Source: Tabrizicola sp. (GTDB lineage Bacteria; Pseudomonadota; Alphaproteobacteria; Rhodobacterales; Rhodobacteraceae). Taken from it: 33,120 nucleotides of DNA. Within the stretch, counting starts at the first letter, position 1, and every line of letters starts with the position of its first letter. The stretch covers positions 1 through 33,120 of the forward strand of contig JAEULQ010000128.1 in assembly GCA_016792685.1 (NCBI GenBank), written 5' to 3'. Shown piece by piece: positions 16,083 to 22,672 of this stretch. The position numbers were made by a program, and so were the translations under genes. The notes beneath the pieces were generated by a model. The model made no database searches. It was not told the origin of the DNA and was given only the letters and a program-made list of their open reading frames with translations.

Positions 16083-17270
16083 ATGGCCCACGACGGTCAG
16101 ACCCTCGCCCCTAATGTCTATGACGCCGAACCGATCCCCGAAGCTGCGCGGGCAGAGATCGACCGTCTGTTGAGCTCGGGCGATCTGTTCCGCTACACGG
16201 CCCCCTCGGATGCGCCGGTTGCACTTCTGGAGCAGGAATTCGCGGAACTTCTGGGTGCGCGCTATGCGCTGGCGGTCTCGTCCTGTTCGGCGGCGCTGTT
16301 CCTGTCGCTCAAGGCGCTGGATCTGCCGCGCGGGGCGAAAGTGCTGATCCCGGCCTTCACCTTTGCTGCGGTGCCCTCGTCGGTGGTGCATGCCGATTGC
16401 GAGCCGGTGCTGGTGGAAGTGGGCGCGAACTACCGCGTCGACATGGCGGATTTCGCGAAGAAGCTGCCGGGCGCGGGCGCGGTGATGATCAGCCATATGC
16501 GGGGGCATACCTCGGACATGGACGCGATCATGGCGCTGTGCGATGCAGCGGGCGTGCCGGTGATCGAGGATGCAGCGCATTCCCTGGGCACGGTCTGGGG
16601 CGGGCGGAATATCGGGACGATCGGCAAGGTCGGCTGTTTCAGCTTCCAGTCCTACAAGCTGGTGAACGCGGGCGAAGGCGGGATCATGGTGACGGATGAT
16701 CCCGAGATCGCAGCGCGGGCGATCATCATGTCGGGGGCTTACGAGACCAACTGGAAGAAGCATCCGGGCCTGACCAATTCCTGTGCGCATTGGCAGAACA
16801 AGCTGCCGCTTTATAACCTGCGGATGCAGAACCTTTCTGCCGCCGTGATCCGCCCGCAGCTGCCGCTGGTGGCCGAGCGGGTGGCGAAGGGCCGGGCGAA
16901 CCATGACCATGTGGCGGCCTTGCTGAACGCCTCGGCCCATCTGGCGGTCCCAGAGCCGCTGGGGCCCGAAGAGCGGGCGCCAGATTCGATCCAGTTCAAT
17001 CTGGTGGGCGACTGGACGGATGCCGAGGCGCTGGACTTCCAGACCGAGGCCAAGGCGCGGGGGGTCTCTGTTCAGGTCTTCGGGCTGAGCGAGGGCAATG
17101 CGCGGGCCTTCTGGAACTGGCAGTTCCTTGGCGCTCCGCCGGAGCTGCCGCAGACTCGCGCCATGCTCATGCGCGCCTGCGACGTACGGCTGCCGACCCG
17201 GTTGACCGAAGCGGAACTCGACTTCATCGCCGCCGCGATCCTTGAAGCGGCCGAGGTCGTGCGGGGCTGA
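16083..17270 (+). CDS. DegT/DnrJ/EryC1/StrS family PLP aminotransferase
   Basis: A 395-residue fold-type I PLP enzyme of the DegT/DnrJ/EryC1/StrS family, members of which transaminate keto-sugars of nucleotide sugars or related carbonyl compounds. Visible sites are SSCSAALFLSLKAL (PLP phosphate loop, ~66-79), IEDAAHSLGT (161-170, Asp163 to the pyridine nitrogen) and FSFQSYKLVNAGEGG (186-200) with the PLP-binding Lys192. The motif is QSYK rather than the usual S-x-H-x-x-K, so the branch is somewhat atypical. It lies 94 bp after soxG on the same strand but behind its own strong inverted repeat, so co-transcription with sox is uncertain. The nearby glycan genes (7.8-10.8 kb) suggest an amino-sugar role; a role in amine catabolism with sox is the alternative. 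Confidence 0.88.
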   Translation: MAHDGQTLAPNVYDAEPIPEAARAEIDRLLSSGDLFRYTAPSDAPVALLEQEFAELLGARYALAVSSCSAALFLSLKALDLPRGAKVLIPAFTFAAVPSSVVHADCEPVLVEVGANYRVDMADFAKKLPGAGAVMISHMRGHTSDMDAIMALCDAAGVPVIEDAAHSLGTVWGGRNIGTIGKVGCFSFQSYKLVNAGEGGIMVTDDPEIAARAIIMSGAYETNWKKHPGLTNSCAHWQNKLPLYNLRMQNLSAAVIRPQLPLVAERVAKGRANHDHVAALLNASAHLAVPEPLGPEERAPDSIQFNLVGDWTDAEALDFQTEAKARGVSVQVFGLSEGNARAFWNWQFLGAPPELPQTRAMLMRACDVRLPTRLTEAELDFIAAAILEAAEVVRG

Positions 17271-17313
17271 GCCGCGAGGGAATCACTACTTGGTGACCCG
17301 AACCTGCTTGGCT

Positions 17314-17329
17314 GGCCGGGGTGCCGGCC
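17314..17329 (+). terminator. Hairpin after the aminotransferase gene
   Basis: GGCCGG-GGTG-CCGGCC, a perfect 6-bp stem 43 nt after the aminotransferase stop. No T-run follows, so termination is only possible, not clear. Confidence 0.35.
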
Positions 17330-17369
17330 CAACGCTAAGGTGATTGCGTACCAAGCGCCGGGGGTGGCC

Positions 17370-17837
17370 ATGCTGAAGATGTCGCGAAGGATGCTGGTTC
17401 TGGCAGGGCTGGCGGTAACCGCAGGCCGATCCCTGCAGGCTCAGGATTTGCCGGTGATCCGGGTGTCGAAAGACGCGTCCTGTTCCTGTTGCGAGTCCTG
17501 GGTGGAATATCTGCGCGCAGAAGGATTCCCGGTTGAGGTGACGGTGCTTGAGCTTGACGCGCTTCAGGCATTCAAGTCCGAGGTGGGTCTGCCCGCAGAG
17601 GCATGGTCATGCCACACTGGCCAGGTGGACGGTTACGTCCTGGAAGGCCACGTTCCGGCGGCGGACATTCGGCGACTGCTGAGTGAGCGCCCAGACGCCA
17701 TCGGCTTGGCGGTGCCAGGTATGCCCTGGGGTTCGCCGGGTATGGGACCGGAAAGCGAACGCGAGGCCTATGCGGTGCTTCTGGTTGGCAAAGACGGATC
17801 CACAAGCCAGTTTTCAGCCTATCCTGCCGCGACCTGA
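17370..17837 (+). CDS. DUF411 exported metal-binding protein
   Basis: A 155-residue DUF411 (COG3019) protein, a family described as predicted metal-binding and often found with copper or heavy-metal genes. A signal peptide covers residues ~1-26; SRRMLVLAGLAV resembles a twin-arginine signal as well as a Sec one, with cleavage near LQA-QDLP. The mature N-terminus has the redox/metal motif DASCSCCESWVEYLRAEGF (Cys-x-Cys-Cys), followed by the family signature WSCHTGQVDGYVLEGHVPA containing Cys and two His, and GMPWGSPGM near the end. ATG 17370 is chosen with GGGGGTGG upstream; GTG 17340 in frame is possible but spoils the signal peptide. It converges with the LysR gene. Confidence 0.88.
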   Translation: MLKMSRRMLVLAGLAVTAGRSLQAQDLPVIRVSKDASCSCCESWVEYLRAEGFPVEVTVLELDALQAFKSEVGLPAEAWSCHTGQVDGYVLEGHVPAADIRRLLSERPDAIGLAVPGMPWGSPGMGPESEREAYAVLLVGKDGSTSQFSAYPAAT

Positions 17838-17863
17838 CCGGACAGGGCTGCACCGCGAGCCAG

Positions 17864-18811
17864 TCAGAGAACCCGAAGTGCCGGAGCAAGCCAGGGCGTG
17901 GCTGCGAGGGCCGGGGCAATCACGACTTCGGCGATCAGTGGTTTGAGCCGCTGGGTGATCTGGCCGGGTATGCCGTGCAGGATGCCCGCGCGTGCGGAAA
18001 GCGAGAGGGTGCGTTCCAATGCCGGAAAGGGCAGGGGGCGGACTTCGACCTGCGGGCGGAACGCGCGGGCCTGGTGGAGCGCAAGGGGCGTGAGGATGGT
18101 CCAGCCCTCGCCGCCCGCGACCATGGCGAGGATCGCGGCGTAGCTGTCGAGTTCAAACCGGTGCGCGGGTCGCAGCCCATGGCGGGCGAGATGGGTGGCG
18201 ATCTGGCGGCCCATCAGGTGGCGGGCGGTGTACTGGATCAGGGGGAGGTCCTCGATCACCGCGCCGGGAGGGGCGACAGCGACGAAAGGTTCCGACATCA
18301 GCGGGTGAACCTCGCGCCAGTCCTCCGGTCCCGGCTCGCTGGCGCTGTCCGCGGCGACGACAATGTCGAGGGCGCGGGCCTCAAGCTGGTCCATCAGACG
18401 GTGGCTGGCCCCGGTTTCCAGAAGGAAGCGGCAGCCCTTGAGGTCACGGGAAAGGAGCGAGAGAAGGCGTGGGGTGACGTCGCTGTCGAAATCCTCGATC
18501 ACCCCGATCCGGAGCGTGGTCATGCCGGAAAGGTCCGCCATGGCAAGTTCGGCCCGCGCTTCGCTGGCGGCATTCAGGATGGTCTGGGCATGGCGACGGA
18601 ACATCGCTCCGGCGGGCGTCACCGGCATCGGACGGCCCGAGCGGTCGAGAAGAACGGCGCCGAGCGCGGCCTCGAGCCCGGAGAGCTGCTGGCTGACCGC
18701 TGACGGGCTGACGCCCAAGCGGCGGGCTGCGGCCGAAAGCGAGCCCTCTTCCGCTGCTGCGACGAAGACCTCGATCCCCCAGAGCGTGACGCGGCCTTCG
18801 GTTTCAGCCAT
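17864..18811 (-). CDS. LysR-family transcriptional regulator
   Basis: A 315-residue LysR-type regulator. The winged helix-turn-helix spans residues ~9-68 (GIEVFVAAAEEGSLSAAARR, VSPSAVSQQLSGLE). The remaining two-lobed effector-binding domain begins near residue 98 (TTLRIGVIEDFDSDV). The effector is unknown. Its ATG lies only 3 nt after the phaR stop codon, so it is almost certainly co-transcribed with phaR. It is therefore unusual for a LysR gene, which normally stands divergent to its target. Whether it touches PHA metabolism is not known; the convergent DUF411 gene is not an obvious target. It ends 26 nt from that gene's stop. Confidence 0.9.
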   Translation of the reverse strand: MAETEGRVTLWGIEVFVAAAEEGSLSAAARRLGVSPSAVSQQLSGLEAALGAVLLDRSGRPMPVTPAGAMFRRHAQTILNAASEARAELAMADLSGMTTLRIGVIEDFDSDVTPRLLSLLSRDLKGCRFLLETGASHRLMDQLEARALDIVVAADSASEPGPEDWREVHPLMSEPFVAVAPPGAVIEDLPLIQYTARHLMGRQIATHLARHGLRPAHRFELDSYAAILAMVAGGEGWTILTPLALHQARAFRPQVEVRPLPFPALERTLSLSARAGILHGIPGQITQRLKPLIAEVVIAPALAATPWLAPALRVL

Positions 18812-18814
18812 GGG

Positions 18815-19372
18815 TCAGAGTCTGGACAGTTTCTTCTGCAGTTCGGCCAGCTGCTTCTTGATGTCGGCAATGTCGTCCGAGCCAGCGCTGGGGGTCTCGT
18901 CCTCGCGCGCGGGGCCGGAGGAGGACCAGCCGGGCATGCCGCCCATCATGGTTTTGAGAAAGGCTTCCTGCTGCTTGCGCATGGCCTCGAACCCCGGCAC
19001 GGCGGCCAGCGGGTTCGGGATCGCGGCAAGGTTTTCCACCATCTTTGCCTGGCTTTCGCGCAGCATCTCGAAGCTCGAGGCCAGGAACTGCGGCATCACC
19101 GACTGCATGCCGGTCGCGTAGCTGCGGACGAGATCGGTCAGGACCCCGACCGGCAGTACGCTTTCACCCTTGGATTCATGTTCGGCCACGATCTGCAGCA
19201 GATACTGCCGGGTCAGGTCATCGCCGGTCTTGAGGTCGACGATCTGCACCTCGCGGCCCTGGCGGATGAAGCCGGCGATGTCTTCCAGCGTGACGTAATC
19301 CGAAGTCTCGGTGTTGTAGAGCCGCCGGCTGGCATAGCGCTTGATCAGAAGCGGCTTGTCGGTATCGGCCAT
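18815..19372 (-). CDS. phaR: Polyhydroxyalkanoate synthesis repressor PhaR
   Basis: A 185-residue PhaR, the repressor that senses PHB granules and controls phasin synthesis. The conserved N-terminal PHB/PHA accumulation DNA-binding domain spans ~8-66 (IKRYASRRLYNTETSDYVTL, IVDLKTGDDLTRQYLLQIV), followed by the accessory domain (PQFLASSFEMLRESQAKMVE, ~110-130). A Gly/Ser/Pro linker and a C-terminal leucine-containing coiled coil (DIKKQLAELQKKLSRL) complete it. GGGGGGA precedes ATG 19372. A degenerate PhaR-like site lies at 19391-19402, suggesting autoregulation, and matching operators sit in the phaP promoter 1.3 kb away. It heads a two-gene unit with the LysR regulator. Confidence 0.96.
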   Translation of the reverse strand: MADTDKPLLIKRYASRRLYNTETSDYVTLEDIAGFIRQGREVQIVDLKTGDDLTRQYLLQIVAEHESKGESVLPVGVLTDLVRSYATGMQSVMPQFLASSFEMLRESQAKMVENLAAIPNPLAAVPGFEAMRKQQEAFLKTMMGGMPGWSSSGPAREDETPSAGSDDIADIKKQLAELQKKLSRL

Positions 19373-19390
19373 AGTTCCCCCCAGCGTTCT

Positions 19391-19402
19391 TTGCGCTTGC
19401 AG
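19391..19402. promoter_or_regulatory. Degenerate PhaR-type site upstream of phaR
   Basis: TTGC-GCTT-GCAG, one mismatch from the CTGC-N4-GCAG form of the PhaR operator, 19 nt upstream of the phaR start. It fits autorepression, as described for PhaR in related bacteria, but a single degenerate site is weak evidence. Confidence 0.4.
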
Positions 19403-19448
19403 AGAAGTCTAGGGGAGGCCGCAGCAAAAAGAAAGTCTCGCCTAAGGC

Positions 19449-20093
19449 TCATCTCGCCCTTGCGGCATCCGCCGCAGAGAAGTGATCGAGCTGGTCCTGC
19501 AGCGCCTTGCGGAAGGCGGGACGGTCAAGGTTGCGGGCGACATAGGCCTGCAGCGCCGGGTAGGGGCCGAGCGCGGCACGAAGCCTGCTGACGCGCAGTA
19601 TGTCCGCCATCAGGAGATCGGCGACGGTAAAGCGTCCGGCGGCAAGCCAGTCGCGCGTCGCAAGGACGGCTTCCAGGCGGCCCAGGCGCGAAGCGAGCCA
19701 ACCTTCAAGCGGGTTTTCCGCGGGCGCAGAAAGTCCGATGAACCACCAGGGAACCGAGACCATCTCGACCGAATTCAGCCCCGATATGAGCCATTGCAGC
19801 GTGTCAGCGCGACCCACCGGATCGCGGGGCATGAGCGTTTCGGACTTTTCGGCCAGGTGCAGCAGGCAGGCCCCGCTTTCGAAAAGCCGGATCTCGCCAT
19901 CCTCGAGGGCCGGAACCTGGGCAAAGGGCTGGCGGGCGAGATGGCCGGGGCTGGTGCGGTCTTTGAACCGGACAGAGCTGACCGAGTAGGGCAGGCCGGC
20001 CTCTTCGCAGGCCCAGCGGAGGCGGACATCACGGACATAGCCCCGGGGACCCTGCGGGACCCAGTCATAGGTCAGGATGGTAAGCTCGCTCAT
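19449..20093 (-). CDS. Glutathione S-transferase family protein
   Basis: A 214-residue GST-fold protein starting at ATG 20093 (MSELTILTYDWVPQGPRGYV). The frame is open further upstream but that extension would cross the phaP terminator. The N-terminal thioredoxin-like domain (~1-85) contains QVPALEDGEIRLFESGACLLH, the cis-Pro and the Glu-Ser pair that bind glutathione in the family. An all-helical C-terminal domain follows (RFTVADLLMADILRVSRL, the GST N-capping region with Asp). It lies between phaP and phaR on the same strand, but the strong terminator behind phaP and the poor ribosome site make its expression separate. No link to PHA granules is evident. Substrate unknown. Confidence 0.88.
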   Translation of the reverse strand: MSELTILTYDWVPQGPRGYVRDVRLRWACEEAGLPYSVSSVRFKDRTSPGHLARQPFAQVPALEDGEIRLFESGACLLHLAEKSETLMPRDPVGRADTLQWLISGLNSVEMVSVPWWFIGLSAPAENPLEGWLASRLGRLEAVLATRDWLAAGRFTVADLLMADILRVSRLRAALGPYPALQAYVARNLDRPAFRKALQDQLDHFSAADAARAR

Positions 20094-20120
20094 GGCAGCA
20101 GAGTGGACTCGAGCGCCGGA

Positions 20121-20152
20121 AATGGAAAGGGCCCGGAGAAACCTCCGGGCCC
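20121..20152 (-). terminator. Rho-independent terminator of phaP
   Basis: GGGCCCGGAG and CTCCGGGCCC form a perfect 10-bp stem with a 4-nt loop, followed on the minus strand by TTTCCATTT. It lies 36 nt after the phaP stop, the right place to end the abundant phasin message, and it precedes the GST start. Confidence 0.85.
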
Positions 20153-20187
20153 CCTGCGCAAACAAGCGCAATACTGGTGATTGCGAA

Positions 20188-20637
20188 TTACTTCGCAGCC
20201 GCAGCGGCTTTCTTGGCAACCGAGGTCACGTCCGCGGTGGCTTTCTTGACGGCGGCAGTGGCGTCTTCCGACATGTCCTTGCCAGCAGCCAGCATCAGCT
20301 CGACGGTTTCCATCTGCACTTTCTTCGCGACTTCAGCGAAGGCGGCCAGGTTCTCGGCAGCCATTTCGGCAGCGGCCGAAGCGAAATCGGTCATCGACTT
20401 GGTGTAATCGGCCGGCTCGGCCTTTGCCTTGGCGATGTCGCCAACCTTGGCCAGCGCGTCCTTGGTCCACTTGGCCGAAATCTCGGTCGACTTTTCAGCG
20501 GCTTCGATCGCAACTTTCGAGAACTTCTCGGCGAAGGCAGCCTGGGTCTTGAACGCGTTCTGGAACGCCGAAGCGTCAACCGGGAACGAAGCCATCATGT
20601 CCTGCATGGTCTTGGCGAAATCCGGGGTCTTGGTCAT
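20188..20637 (-). CDS. phaP: Phasin
   Basis: A 149-residue phasin-family protein, the amphipathic coat of PHA granules. ATG 20637 (MTKTPDFAKTMQDMMASFPV) is chosen because GGAGAG lies 5 nt upstream; an ATG at 20649 would place that ribosome site inside the gene. Almost the whole chain is predicted Ala/Lys-rich helix (SKVAIEAAEKSTEISAKWTK), ending in an Ala-Lys tail (VAKKAAAAAK) typical of alphaproteobacterial phasins. There is no Cys. It has its own strong promoter with two PhaR operators and its own terminator, matching a highly expressed, PhaR-repressed gene. It lies downstream of phaC on the same strand. Confidence 0.93.
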   Translation of the reverse strand: MTKTPDFAKTMQDMMASFPVDASAFQNAFKTQAAFAEKFSKVAIEAAEKSTEISAKWTKDALAKVGDIAKAKAEPADYTKSMTDFASAAAEMAAENLAAFAEVAKKVQMETVELMLAAGKDMSEDATAAVKKATADVTSVAKKAAAAAK

Positions 20638-20690
20638 GTCACTCTCCATTGGGCCTGGGGGGGGAGGAGGAGGCCCGTTTTCATGAACAA

Positions 20691-20738
20691 CATATACATG
20701 CTGCAGCGCAGCATTTCAAGTCTCTTTCTGCATTGCAG
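20691..20738 (-). promoter_or_regulatory. phaP promoter with two PhaR operators
   Basis: On the minus strand TTGAAA (20719-20714) and TATATG (20696-20691) are separated by exactly 17 nt. The spacer is occupied by CTGC-AGC-GCAG (20701-20711, itself within a 7-bp-armed inverted repeat ATGCTGC...GCAGCAT). A second perfect CTGC-ATT-GCAG lies at 20728-20738, 27 bp away. CTGC-N3-GCAG is the PhaR recognition sequence reported for Rhodobacter sphaeroides. A repressor bound at the first site would block RNA polymerase directly. Confidence 0.8.
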
Positions 20739-20739
20739 C

Positions 20740-20761
20740 AAAACCCGAAGTTGCGTCGGGT
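20740..20761 (-). terminator. Weak terminator of phaC
   Basis: ACCCGA and TCGGGT pair perfectly around a 7-nt loop, with TTTT on the minus strand behind the stem, 26 nt after the phaC stop. The 6-bp stem makes it modest, but placement and T-run fit. Confidence 0.5.
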
Positions 20762-20786
20762 AACCCTGCGGAAAGCTGGTGAAATG

Positions 20787-22577
20787 TCAGAGCTCGGGCT
20801 TGGCGACCACGTAGGTGCCGGGCGCGGCACACAGCGAATCAACCGGCACGCGGGCCTTCACCATCGGTCCGGACTTGGCCGCAAGCCATGCCCCCCAGCG
20901 TGGCCACCAACTGCCCTTCTGGAAGGTTGCGGACTTCAGCCAGGCCTCCGGTTCGCCCGCGACGGGGGCGTCGTTGGTATAGTGGCCGTACTTGTCCTTG
21001 GAGGGCGGGTTGATGATCCCGGCGATATGGCCGCTTTCCGACAGAAGGAAGGTCTTGTCCTTCGAACCCATCTGCTTGATGCCGTTGAAGCTGCCCTTCC
21101 AGTGCGCGATATGGTCGGTCTCGCATGCGATGGCGAAGACGGGAAGCTTGACGTCGGCAAGGCTGACGGACCGGCCGAAGACCTTGAATTCGCCCTTGGC
21201 AAAGCCATCCTGTTGGCAAAGGCCGCGCAGGTATTCCACGGCCATCTTCGCCGGCAGGTTGGTGCCGTCGCCGTTCCAGAAGAGAAGGTCGAAGGCGGGG
21301 GGCGCCTCGCCCAGCATGTAGGACTTGATGGCGGGCGTGTAGATCAGGTCGTTCGAGCGCAGGAAGCTGAAGGTCCGGCTCATGAAGAACCTGGACAGCA
21401 TCCCGTCACGTTCGGTCTGGCGTTCGATCCCGTCGACGAAATCGTTGTTGAGGAAGACACCGACCTCACCGGGGTCGGAGAAATCGGTGAGCGTGGTGAA
21501 GAAGGTGGCGGTCTTCACCGTCTCGTCGCCGGCTTTCTGCAGATGCGCGAGCGTCAGGCCCAGAGTGGTCCCTGCGATGCAGTAGCCCACGGCGTTGATC
21601 TGCTTTTCGCCGGTGATCCGCCGCACCTCGGCCATTGCCCGCAGATAGCCATCGCGGATGTAGTCGTCCATTCCGGTCCCGGCATAAGAGGCATCGGGGT
21701 TGACCCAGGAGACGACAAAGAGGGTAAAGCCCTGGTCGACGATCCATTTGATCAGCGAATTCGCGGGCTTGAGGTCCATGACGTAGAACTTGTTGATCCA
21801 GGGCGGGAAGATCAGCAGGGGCGTCTTGTGGACCTTTTCGGTCGTGGGCTCGTACTGGATCAGCTCCAGCATCTTGTTGCGGTAGACGACGGCGCCCGGC
21901 GTCGTGGCGATGTTCTGCCCGACCTTGAAGGCCTCGCGGTCGGCAAGCGTCACCAGAAGGTCGCCCTCGTTGGCCTCGATATCGCGGACCAGGTTCTCCA
22001 ACCCGTGCACGAGGCTTTCGCCGTCGGTCTCCACCGCCTTTTCCAGGGCCTCGGGGTTGGTGCCGAGGAAGTTGGTCGGGCTGAACATGTCGACAATCTG
22101 TTTCGTGAAATACTCGACCCGACGGCGGTCTTCGGGGGCGAGCGTCTCCATGTCGCCAACGGCGGTGGTGATCGCGTCGGCGTTCAAGAGGTACTGCTGC
22201 TTGAGGTAGTTGAAGAAGGGATGCGTTTCCCACAGGGGATTCTGAAAACGGCGGTCCTTGGGGCCGGGATCGGGCGGTGCCTTGAACTCGCCCTTGGCAA
22301 GGGTCTGCTGCGCCTCGACATAATGCTTGAGCGTCTTGCCCCAGTAGCCGATCTGGTGTTCCACCACCTTGGCCGGGTTCGCCATCATCTCGGCGAAATA
22401 GGCGGCGGCGGCCTTCATGTAGACGTCTGGTGCCGGGCCGTGCAACGAGGGGTCGACGTGGCGGCGACGGGTCAAGGCTTCGGTAAGGCGCTTTGACAGC
22501 TCTTCAACCTTTGCGAGGTTAGAATTCAGCCGTTCGGCGCGTTCCGTGGTGTCGGGGGTGCGGTCTTCTGTTGTCAT
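20787..22577 (-). CDS. phaC: Class I poly(3-hydroxyalkanoate) synthase
   Basis: A 596-residue class I PHA synthase polymerising 3-hydroxyacyl-CoA (mainly 3-hydroxybutyryl-CoA) into PHB at the granule surface. The N-terminal domain (~1-220) is the PhaC_N region (FAEMMANPAKVVEHQIGYWG). The alpha/beta-hydrolase catalytic domain has the lipase-box-like GYCIAG with nucleophile Cys333, Asp488 (CETDHIAHW) and His517 (SGHIAGIINPP). Length is normal. AAGGGGGA precedes ATG 22577. phaZ is transcribed divergently from a shared 95-bp control region, and phaP follows downstream with its own promoter. No phaA/phaB genes are in the window. Confidence 0.98.
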   Translation of the reverse strand: MTTEDRTPDTTERAERLNSNLAKVEELSKRLTEALTRRRHVDPSLHGPAPDVYMKAAAAYFAEMMANPAKVVEHQIGYWGKTLKHYVEAQQTLAKGEFKAPPDPGPKDRRFQNPLWETHPFFNYLKQQYLLNADAITTAVGDMETLAPEDRRRVEYFTKQIVDMFSPTNFLGTNPEALEKAVETDGESLVHGLENLVRDIEANEGDLLVTLADREAFKVGQNIATTPGAVVYRNKMLELIQYEPTTEKVHKTPLLIFPPWINKFYVMDLKPANSLIKWIVDQGFTLFVVSWVNPDASYAGTGMDDYIRDGYLRAMAEVRRITGEKQINAVGYCIAGTTLGLTLAHLQKAGDETVKTATFFTTLTDFSDPGEVGVFLNNDFVDGIERQTERDGMLSRFFMSRTFSFLRSNDLIYTPAIKSYMLGEAPPAFDLLFWNGDGTNLPAKMAVEYLRGLCQQDGFAKGEFKVFGRSVSLADVKLPVFAIACETDHIAHWKGSFNGIKQMGSKDKTFLLSESGHIAGIINPPSKDKYGHYTNDAPVAGEPEAWLKSATFQKGSWWPRWGAWLAAKSGPMVKARVPVDSLCAAPGTYVVAKPEL

Positions 22578-22604
22578 GCGAATGGTTCCCCCTTATCGTC
22601 GCCG

Positions 22605-22637
22605 CTATGCAGCATAGGCGCATCTGACCTTATGCGC
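22605..22637. promoter_or_regulatory. Tandem inverted repeats in the phaC/phaZ divergent promoter region
   Basis: CTATGC-A-GCATAG (22605-22617) is followed immediately by GCGCAT-N8-ATGCGC (22618-22637); all arms are perfect 6-mers. They sit midway in the 95-bp gap between divergent phaC and phaZ. The TGC/GCA content resembles the PhaR operator but the spacing differs, so PhaR or another regulator could bind here. No clear -35/-10 pair was identified. Confidence 0.5.
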
Positions 22638-22672
22638 CATGCGACATCTGCCCGCCCGGGCGAGGAGACGTG

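Noticed and set aside
17898-19121. Plus-strand frames opposite lysR and phaR
   Set aside because: Antisense shadows; both minus-strand genes have clear domains and ribosome sites.
20649-22496. 615-codon plus-strand frame opposite phaC
   Set aside because: phaC is certain; the antisense frame follows from its third-position G/C bias and has no motif or ribosome site.
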